Source: Lysobacterales bacterium (GTDB lineage: Bacteria; Pseudomonadota; Gammaproteobacteria; Xanthomonadales; Marinicellaceae). From it: a stretch of 64,000 nt of DNA. The translations under genes were made by a program, and so were the position numbers. The stretch covers positions 1 to 64,000 of the forward strand of contig JAMOMK010000032.1 of NCBI GenBank assembly GCA_027067055.1. The letters run 5' to 3'. Positions 57,255 through 64,000 of this stretch are shown piece by piece; within the stretch, counting starts at the first letter, position 1, and each line of letters begins with the position of its first letter. The notes beneath the pieces are model-generated. The model searched no databases. It had not been told where the DNA came from and worked only from the letters and a program-made list of their open reading frames with translations.

Positions 57255-60059
57255 ATGAAAATACTAGCAACCAATGTTTATGTTGGACCAAACTTATATG
57301 CACACTTCCCTGTTATCAGGCAACAATTAGATTTAGGTATCTTAGAAGAGTGGCCATCGGCTAAAATTGGTAATGGCTTTATTGATAAATTAATTAAGGC
57401 ATTACCTGGACTTCAAGAGCATGGTTGTTCATACGGTGTTGAGGGTGGATTTATTCGCCGTTTACGTGAAGACGGCGGTACATGGATGGGACATATTTTA
57501 GAACACGCAACTCTAGAACTACAAAACATGGCAGGTTCTGATGTATCCTTTGGTAAAACACGTTCTATTGATGGAGAGACAGGTTGTTATGACATGGTTT
57601 TCCAATACAAACAACGTGATGTCGGTCTTGAAGCTGCTCGCATTGCCCGCCAACTGCTCTACTCTTTAATGCCTAATGAATTACAATCACAATTGCAGGA
57701 TTTTATTGATAATGACTTTGATTTTGAGGATGAAAAAACCTCTTTCATCCGTTTTGCTCAACGCAAAGAACTTGGTCCTTCTACAGCCTCTATTGTCAAA
57801 GCTGCTGAAGAACGTGGCATTCCATGGTTACGTTTAAACGAATATTCATTGGTGCAATTTGGTCATGGTAAATTTCAACAACGCATTCAAGCCACTATCA
57901 CTTCAAAAACCACTCATATTGCGGTAGAAATTTCATGCGATAAAGAAGACACACATAAATTACTCAAAGATTTAGGTCTACCTCTGCCGCGTCAAGAACT
58001 GGTGTATTCAGAGCGACAAGCGGTTCGCATGGCACGTCGCATGGGTTACCCCGTTGTGGTAAAACCCTTAGATGGCAATCATGGACGCGGCATTACCATT
58101 GACATTAACGAAGACAATGAAATTGAATCTGCTTTTAAATTTGCCCGAGAAAAAGGCAACTCCAGAGCCATTTTGATTGAATCAATGATTACTGGTTATG
58201 ACCACAGAATGTTAGTGGTTAATGGGGAGTTAGTTGCTGTTGCCAAGCGTGTACCCGGTCATGTTGTCGGTGATGGCAAAAACACCATTGAACAATTGGT
58301 TGAAATCGTCAACTCAGATCCAAGACGGGGTGTTGGACACGAAAAAGTCTTAACCAATCTCGAATTTGATAGACAGGCTAAATTACTCATCGAACAAGCA
58401 GGTTATACACAAGACACAGTCTTACCCGAAGGTGAAACTTTCTATTTGCGTTCAACAGCCAATCTATCTACAGGTGGAACAGCCATTGATGTCACCGACG
58501 AAGTCCATCCTGATAACCGTGCCATGGCAGAACGAGCCGTATTGGCTGTTGGTTTGGATGTGGGTGGAGTGGATTTTTTAACTGATGATATATCCCAATC
58601 TTACAAAGATATTGGTGGGGGCATTTGTGAAGTCAATGCCGCACCAGGCTTTAGAATGCACGTAGCACCATCCGAAGGAAAGCCACGAGATGTCGCAGGT
58701 AAAGTTATGGATATGCTATTCCCAGAAGGCACACCAAGTCGAATCCCCATTGCTGCCATTACAGGAACAAATGGCAAAACAACCACAGCACGCATGCTTT
58801 CACACATATTAAAAAGCTGTGGTCATATAGTTGGTAATACCGCAACTGAAGGTGTTTATATTGATGGACGACTCACCGTAAAAGGTGACATGACTGGTCC
58901 AATGGCATCACACATAGTTTTGCGTGACCCAACAGTCGATATCGCCGTGTTAGAAACAGCTCGTGGTGGTATTGTCCGTGCAGGTTTAGGATATACTTCA
59001 ACCAACGTATCAGCGTGTTTAAATATTTCATCAGATCATTTAGGCATTAAAGGAATCAATACATTGGAACAATTAGCAGAAGCCAAGCGTGTGGTTGTAG
59101 AAGTCGCAAAAGATGTTGCCGTTCTCAATGCTGATGACCAATTATGTTTAGAAATGGCTGACCATACCCAAGCAGAAAAAGTCTGTTATGTCACCATGAA
59201 CCCAGGGCATTTGTTGGTTAAAGAGCACATCAAGCACGGTGGCATGGCATTTGTGCTAGAACAAGGTATAAATGGCGATATGATTACCATTTATGATAAT
59301 GGTGCGCATATGCCACTTTTATGGACACATTTAATCCCAGCCACCATCGAAGGTAAAGCCACTCACAATGTGCAAAATGCCATGTTTGCCGCTGCCCTTG
59401 CCTATTCAATGAACAAAGATTTGGATGAAATTCGTCATGGTTTACGTACCTTCGATGCGACTTTCTTCCAAGCACCAGGGCGCATGAATCAATACGATGA
59501 ACACCCCTATAAAGTTATATTGGACTATGGTCATAACCAAGCAGCAATCAAAGCAGTTTGCCAAACCATTGACCGTTTTGAAGTCCATGGAGAAAAAACA
59601 GTCGTACTCGCAGCACCTGGCGATAGACGCGATGAAGACATCAAGGCCATTGCAGCCGAAGCCGCTGGACATTTTGATAATTACATCGTCAAAGCCGATG
59701 ATAACCGTCGAGGACGAGATGATCGAGAGGTGCCATTGATGTTGCAACAACAGTTATTAGATTCAGGTATTGCAGAAGATAAAATTCAGATAGTCTCTGA
59801 TGAATCACAAGCTGTGGAATATGCATTAACAAATGCAAAAGAAAATGACTTAGTCTTGATATTTGGAGACAACATTACCCGATGCTGGAAACAAATCATC
59901 CACTTTAACCCAGAAAATCAAAAGTCTAACGTGAAAACAACCGACAATATTGTATCCAATGTTATTGTAGAAAGTGAAAACAATGATTTAGACTCAATGC
60001 AGCTAATTAAAGATGATAGAGGTGTTAGATTAGCGCGTATTGAAGAAGATGGGGATTAG
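57255..60059 (+). CDS. cphA: Cyanophycin synthetase
   Basis: The 934-residue CphA1-type enzyme polymerises Asp and Arg with two ATP-dependent steps. N-domain about 1-165; ATP-grasp domain about 210-480 with Lys270 (VVVKPLDGNHGRGI); Mur-ligase-like domain from about 490 with P-loop GTNGKTT at 504-510 and NAQN-like THNVQNAMFAA. The C-terminus is extended by about 40 acidic residues. Both active domains look intact, so it should make the polymer. It is the last gene of the iadA-cphB-cphA run. Confidence 0.96.
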   Translation: MKILATNVYVGPNLYAHFPVIRQQLDLGILEEWPSAKIGNGFIDKLIKALPGLQEHGCSYGVEGGFIRRLREDGGTWMGHILEHATLELQNMAGSDVSFGKTRSIDGETGCYDMVFQYKQRDVGLEAARIARQLLYSLMPNELQSQLQDFIDNDFDFEDEKTSFIRFAQRKELGPSTASIVKAAEERGIPWLRLNEYSLVQFGHGKFQQRIQATITSKTTHIAVEISCDKEDTHKLLKDLGLPLPRQELVYSERQAVRMARRMGYPVVVKPLDGNHGRGITIDINEDNEIESAFKFAREKGNSRAILIESMITGYDHRMLVVNGELVAVAKRVPGHVVGDGKNTIEQLVEIVNSDPRRGVGHEKVLTNLEFDRQAKLLIEQAGYTQDTVLPEGETFYLRSTANLSTGGTAIDVTDEVHPDNRAMAERAVLAVGLDVGGVDFLTDDISQSYKDIGGGICEVNAAPGFRMHVAPSEGKPRDVAGKVMDMLFPEGTPSRIPIAAITGTNGKTTTARMLSHILKSCGHIVGNTATEGVYIDGRLTVKGDMTGPMASHIVLRDPTVDIAVLETARGGIVRAGLGYTSTNVSACLNISSDHLGIKGINTLEQLAEAKRVVVEVAKDVAVLNADDQLCLEMADHTQAEKVCYVTMNPGHLLVKEHIKHGGMAFVLEQGINGDMITIYDNGAHMPLLWTHLIPATIEGKATHNVQNAMFAAALAYSMNKDLDEIRHGLRTFDATFFQAPGRMNQYDEHPYKVILDYGHNQAAIKAVCQTIDRFEVHGEKTVVLAAPGDRRDEDIKAIAAEAAGHFDNYIVKADDNRRGRDDREVPLMLQQQLLDSGIAEDKIQIVSDESQAVEYALTNAKENDLVLIFGDNITRCWKQIIHFNPENQKSNVKTTDNIVSNVIVESENNDLDSMQLIKDDRGVRLARIEEDGD

Positions 60060-60114
60060 GAGTCAGGTTTTAGGTGACAGGTTGTAGGAATCAGGTGACA
60101 AGAAAAAAGGTAAT

Positions 60115-60690
60115 ATGAAAATAAAATTTTGTAATTATTGTGGTGGTGATGTGGAATATAAAATTCCAGCTTCGGATGACCATGAACGGGCTATTTGTAC
60201 TGAATGCAAAGCCATTCACTACCAGAACCCTAAGATTATTACTGGAGTAATTATTGAACACGAAGGAAAGATACTATTAGCTAAACGCGCAATCGAACCG
60301 CGTTATGGCACATGGACAATACCAGCAGGCTTTATGGAGCTAGATGAAACAGTGCAAGCAGGTGCAGTTCGCGAGTGTTTTGAAGAAACCGAAGCCATGC
60401 TTAAAAATGTCAAGCTTTTTGGTGTGTATAATACCATTACAAACTCTCAAGTTTATACCATATTTCGAGCACAACTCGATGGAGAGCATTTCAAAGCAAC
60501 CACTGAAAGTTTAGATGTACAACTATTTAACCATGAGGATATTCCATGGGATAATATTGCATTTCCCTGTGTCGAATCGGCTCTGAAACGTTTTGTCAAA
60601 GAAATGCAAACGGAGTTCTTCACCATTGCCTTAGAGGATATTCACGAAGATTTTGAAGGCTCTCGAAAAGAGGGTTATTTTGATAGTTAA
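60115..60690 (+). CDS. NUDIX hydrolase with N-terminal zinc ribbon
   Basis: The 191-residue protein opens with a zinc ribbon (FCNYCGG, then ICTECKA) and has a NUDIX domain with box GFMELDETVQAGAVRECFEE. Such NudC-like short forms hydrolyse nucleotide derivatives. The gene lies 55 bp after cphA; this gap holds degenerate GTCAGGTTTTAGGTGACAGG-type repeats. It converges with proB across a palindromic element. Confidence 0.87.
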   Translation: MKIKFCNYCGGDVEYKIPASDDHERAICTECKAIHYQNPKIITGVIIEHEGKILLAKRAIEPRYGTWTIPAGFMELDETVQAGAVRECFEETEAMLKNVKLFGVYNTITNSQVYTIFRAQLDGEHFKATTESLDVQLFNHEDIPWDNIAFPCVESALKRFVKEMQTEFFTIALEDIHEDFEGSRKEGYFDS

Positions 60691-60706
60691 AACCAAAGTA
60701 CAGTAA

Positions 60707-60921
60707 TTAAGAGACCTTTGAGGTATATGCATAACTATGGGCGAATGGGATGGAGATGCACATTGAGCTAGTTTTTTCTCTAAAAATTGAATCTATAGTC
60801 ATTCTATAGTTTGGTTTTTAGAGGAAAAAATAGCCAATGTGGGCTACATTCCCACCGTTTTTAGTTATGCATATACCTCCTTTGCATAAAAAAACCCATA
60901 AGTTATAAAAAGGTCTCTTAA
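60707..60921. repeat. 215-bp palindromic element between convergent genes
   Basis: The outer arms TTAAGAGACCTTT pair with 60909-60921, and AGGTATATGCATAACTA (60721-60737) pairs with 60862-60878. Inner arms CTCTAAAAA/TTTTTAGAG and CACATTG/CAATGTG also match in order. The right arm includes the proB stop codon. It can fold into one long hairpin and may be a foldback element or a two-way terminator. Confidence 0.75.
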
Positions 60922-61679
60922 AAGATAAAGCGTGTATGTGCTGTTTTCTTATTAATTGAATCTAGTATAAAGTTATTTCGTCCTCCGTTTACTATCCATA
61001 TTTGAGTTTTTGCACGCGAACATATCTCAGCGGCTTGTATCTTTGAGGTCATACCACCTGTACCAAGTCCATTGTTTGTATTTTCATCAATGTATTGGTC
61101 ACAAATACTTATATCATTAATCTCAGGTATCAATTGTGCATCAGCATACTTTTGTGGATTTTTATTAAACAAGCCATCAATATCGGAGGCAAGCATGAGT
61201 AAATCGGCTTTGAGTAAGTTGGCTACATAGGCCGACAACTTATCATTGTCGCCAAAAACTAATTCATCAATAGCGATGGTGTCATTCTCATTAATGATGG
61301 GAATAAAATCATTTTCGAATAAATCATTAAGTGTATTTAAAATATTATCTTGCGCTTCTTTATTGTCAAAGTCTCTGTAAGTGACTAAACATTGTGCTAT
61401 TGGCAAACCAAAATCACGAAATATTTCATTATAAATTTGCATTAAAATAGGTTGACCAATTGCTGCAAGTGCTTGTTTTGATTCTGATTTTTTCCACTTA
61501 TTAACTGCAATAAAGTGCTTAGCTGTGGCAATAGCCCCAGATGAGACAATAGCTACATTAAAGTCCTGACGAAACACTACAATTTGACGGGCTATATCTT
61601 CAATTTTACCACGTGATATACGGTTAGACCCAGCAGTTAATGTTGATGAGCCAATTTTAAGTATTAAGGTTTTTTTCAT
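60918..61679 (-). CDS. proB: Glutamate 5-kinase without PUA domain
   Basis: The 253-residue amino-acid kinase makes glutamyl-5-phosphate for proline. Motifs: ILKIGSSTLTAG, VSSGAIATAKH, IINENDTIAIDEL and GTGGMTSKIQAAEI. It ends after the kinase core, without the roughly 110-residue PUA domain found in E. coli ProB; shorter forms occur in other bacteria. It follows proA with a 3-bp gap, the reverse of the usual order. Confidence 0.93.
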   Translation of the reverse strand: MKKTLILKIGSSTLTAGSNRISRGKIEDIARQIVVFRQDFNVAIVSSGAIATAKHFIAVNKWKKSESKQALAAIGQPILMQIYNEIFRDFGLPIAQCLVTYRDFDNKEAQDNILNTLNDLFENDFIPIINENDTIAIDELVFGDNDKLSAYVANLLKADLLMLASDIDGLFNKNPQKYADAQLIPEINDISICDQYIDENTNNGLGTGGMTSKIQAAEICSRAKTQIWIVNGGRNNFILDSINKKTAHTRFIF

Positions 61680-61682
61680 AAA

Positions 61683-62864
61683 TTACCCACGAACATTGCC
61701 ATTACCTGATATAAACCACTTGTTTGTAACCAATTCATTAAGCCCAACAGGTCCACGGAAGTGCAACTTTTGGGTACTAATGGCAATCTCTGCACCCAAA
61801 CCAAATTCACCACCATCAGTGTAACGAGTGGATGCATTGTGATAAACTGCAGCGCAATCAACTGTGTGTTGAAATTGTTGTGCATTTATTTTATCGTGAG
61901 TCACAATAACAGCCGAATGCCCACCTGAATACTGGTTAATTCCAACAATAGCTTGTTCCATACTATCAACTTGAGCCAATAAGATTTTACTGGCTAAAAA
62001 TTCTTCATAAAAAACCTCATTGTTTTTAATCGATTCTATACTATTATCCAAAGCCGCTATAGCATCATCAGCCACTATTTCTATTTGTTTGTTTTGCAAG
62101 GACTCAATAAGTTTTTTTAACTTATCAACACCATGCGATTGATGAATATAAACTTTATCCAAGGCATTACAGACACTAATTCGCGTTTTTCCATCAAGAA
62201 TTATCTTGATAGCCATATCAAAATCAGCACTCTCATCAATATACATAAAGTTATTACCACGCCCTGAAATTATCATAGGAATGTCAGTATTTTCACGGAT
62301 AGAATTGATTAATTGCTCACCTCCTCGCGGAATTATAATGTCAATTTTTGTCTTTCTGCTTTGAATGAGTTCTTGCGTTTGTTTTCGGTCATAATCAAGA
62401 TATTTTACAAAATTCTTATCTTGCCCATTTTTTTCTAAGGCTTGTTGCCACAAGTTGGTTAACACTAAGTTACTATTTCGTGCTTCTTTACCACCCTTTA
62501 GCAAAATTTTATTCCCTGCTTTAAATGCCGTTATGGCAGCTTCTATGGTGACATCGGGTCGAGATTCGTAAATAATTAATATCGTTCCAAATGGTACAAC
62601 ACGATTTTCAATCAATAAATCAGTCTCCTTTTGGTGACTATACAATACCTGACCTTCAGGGTCGCTCATTTGTTTGACTTTTAATACTGATAGTTGCATA
62701 CCCTTTATTTTGGCATTATTTACCTTGAGACGATCGTAAAGTGCTTCATCGTCTTGTGAGCAGCAGGCTAAATCTTTTTGGTTCGCCGTTAAAATTGCAT
62801 CGGTATTTAGAATAATTAACTCTGATAAATCTTGTAGAACTTTATTCTTTATTTCAGTAATCAT
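61683..62864 (-). CDS. proA: Glutamate-5-semialdehyde dehydrogenase
   Basis: The 393-residue aldehyde dehydrogenase reduces glutamyl-5-phosphate in proline synthesis. The catalytic Cys lies in RISVCNALDKVYIH, with LLKGGKEARNSNLVL and IIPRGGEQLINSI upstream and GPVGLNELVTNKW at the C-terminus. It is somewhat shorter than E. coli ProA (417). The upstream gap to the efflux gene is 154 bp, with divergent starts. Confidence 0.95.
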   Translation of the reverse strand: MITEIKNKVLQDLSELIILNTDAILTANQKDLACCSQDDEALYDRLKVNNAKIKGMQLSVLKVKQMSDPEGQVLYSHQKETDLLIENRVVPFGTILIIYESRPDVTIEAAITAFKAGNKILLKGGKEARNSNLVLTNLWQQALEKNGQDKNFVKYLDYDRKQTQELIQSRKTKIDIIIPRGGEQLINSIRENTDIPMIISGRGNNFMYIDESADFDMAIKIILDGKTRISVCNALDKVYIHQSHGVDKLKKLIESLQNKQIEIVADDAIAALDNSIESIKNNEVFYEEFLASKILLAQVDSMEQAIVGINQYSGGHSAVIVTHDKINAQQFQHTVDCAAVYHNASTRYTDGGEFGLGAEIAISTQKLHFRGPVGLNELVTNKWFISGNGNVRG

Positions 62865-63018
62865 GTGTCTATTTAGTTTGTTATCACATTAAATTCTCTA
62901 TCCTACAACAATTTTAATAATTTTCTATAAATTTTAAGCTTATGTTACAATCTGCTTGAAATTTATTTAAAAATAGTTATATTAGCATCTTCTAATATAA
63001 CACTCACAAGAGTATGCT

Positions 63019-64000
63019 ATGAAAACACTAACACTATTAGTTTTAACACTAGTTCAAACAACATCTTTTGCTCAATGGTACCAAACTAAAATTGAGATTA
63101 TTGATAGTTACAGACAACTTAATGGTGAAGTCGAGGCAGTAAATAAAGCCACGGTATCAGCACAAACTGCAGGACGTGTAGAAAAATTACATTATGATGT
63201 GGATGACTTTGTTGCCAAAGGCTCAGTAATTGTAGAGTTTACCAATACAGAACAAAAAGCCGCATTAAACCAAGCTCTATCAAATGCCAAGGCAGCTAAA
63301 ATCGCCTTTCAACAGGCCGTTACTGATTATGAACGCGTTAAAGATATTTTTGCTAAAAAATTGGTTGCTAAAAGCCAGTTAGACCAAGCATTGTCAAATA
63401 AGAATTCTTTACAAGCCCGATATAAAGCAGCACAATCTGCGGTTGTCTCTGCTCAAAAACAGCAAGAATACACCATTATTCGAGCTCCTTATGATGGCAT
63501 TGTTACCAAACGATTCGTAGAGCAAGGCGAAGTAGTTAATCCTGGCACTCCGATTATGGAAGGTTTAAGTTTAAACAAATTACGTGTTGTTACTTACATA
63601 CCCGAAAAAATAATTAATCAAGCCAAAGCAAATCCGCAAGCTAAAGTTATCATAAATGGTAAGCAGTTCAACCCAAAAAACATTACCGTATTCCCTTATG
63701 CTGACCGAATGTCTCGCACGTTCAAAACACGTATCGATTTAGAGACTGGTGATACCTCCCTATTTCCTGGTATGACGGTTAAAGTCGCATTTAAAGTAGG
63801 TGAAAAAGCAGCTATCGTAATTCCACATAATGCAGTTATTCACCGCAGTGAACTCACCATGGTTTATGTTAAAAGTGGTGAAAATCAATTATTACGCCAT
63901 ATAAAATTAGGAACAAGCCACGGTGATAATATTGAAGTTATTTCAGGATTGTCAGAAAATGAGGAAATCTTAATCAACCCACTATCACAAAAAACAGGGG
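63019..64000 (+). CDS. RND-type efflux membrane fusion protein (partial, runs off window)
   Basis: A signal peptide (MKTLTLLVLTLVQTTSFA) starts at 63019. The visible 327 residues have the HlyD-like order: lipoyl half (GEVEAVNKATVSAQTAGRVE), a coiled-coil hairpin (about 75-150), the second lipoyl half (IRAPYDGIVTKRFVEQGEVV), a beta-barrel and GTSHGDNIEVISGLSENEEI. The C-terminal end is beyond the window, as is the expected RND transporter. The periplasmic adaptor role is clear; the substrate is unknown. Confidence 0.88.
   Translation, partial: MKTLTLLVLTLVQTTSFAQWYQTKIEIIDSYRQLNGEVEAVNKATVSAQTAGRVEKLHYDVDDFVAKGSVIVEFTNTEQKAALNQALSNAKAAKIAFQQAVTDYERVKDIFAKKLVAKSQLDQALSNKNSLQARYKAAQSAVVSAQKQQEYTIIRAPYDGIVTKRFVEQGEVVNPGTPIMEGLSLNKLRVVTYIPEKIINQAKANPQAKVIINGKQFNPKNITVFPYADRMSRTFKTRIDLETGDTSLFPGMTVKVAFKVGEKAAIVIPHNAVIHRSELTMVYVKSGENQLLRHIKLGTSHGDNIEVISGLSENEEILINPLSQKTG

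Overview
The window reads as chromosome of a low-GC, Gram-negative gammaproteobacterium. The evidence is the nudJ-mnmA-hflD order, the divergent guaB/xseA pair, corC, parE and fumC of gammaproteobacterial type, many lipoprotein or signal-peptide proteins, and a secreted subtilase ending in the C-terminal motif IFVNGFES. That tail is common in Marinicella and Xanthomonadales-like bacteria, so a Marinicella-like organism is my best guess. This is inference, since no rRNA is present.

Layout. 1-7040: a decaying tandem array of four paralogous secreted S8 proteases. Only the last (4022-6997) is intact; the others were broken by an IS1380 insertion and by deletions. The copies are separated by GTAG-type REP/BIME hairpins, a 134-bp MITE, and promoters whose -35/-10 spacer contains a 9-10 G tract. 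7563-18562: a secreted lipase-like hydrolase, then nudJ-mnmA-hflD, a TDT-family transporter, a threonine-aldolase-like enzyme, a YcaQ glycosylase, a serine hydrolase and a chimeric IS1380/IS66 scar. 18568-27804: another transposase scar; a minus-strand run corC, Lnb-like lipoprotein N-acyltransferase, membrane AraC regulator and serine hydrolase lipoprotein; then ppk2, a BlaI/BlaR1-type pair, a PHA-system protein and a peroxiredoxin. 27984-35450: tRNA-Ser(UGA) with a 7.4-kb integrative element between 22-bp direct repeats. It carries a P4-type integrase, an AlpA-like regulator, a Toprim primase, a helicase-like ATPase and small cargo. 35573-49490: a LysR regulator, a DUF6502-like protein, a two-component system, gph, fumC, parE, a redoxin, a TfpX/TfpZ-like protein, a glycosyltransferase and guaA. 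49491-54901: a repeat-rich gap, then guaB, divergent xseA, and a TetR gene with a double palindromic operator facing a PNPOx-like operon. 54986-60059: a compact cyanophycin locus (iadA, cphB, cphA). 60115-64000: a zinc-ribbon NUDIX hydrolase, a 215-bp palindromic element, proA-proB, and the start of an RND-type membrane fusion protein.

How the genes work together. cphA makes the Asp/Arg polymer cyanophycin, cphB cuts it to beta-Asp-Arg, and iadA splits the dipeptide, so a complete store-and-recover cycle sits in one locus. corC is followed by an Lnb-like gene, translationally coupled, exactly where lnt normally lies, which suggests a swap of the lipoprotein N-acylating enzyme. The protease array looks like a substrate for recombination and possibly for phase variation. 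The repeats indicate two mobility systems: REP elements of the RAYT type and an IS66-type MITE.
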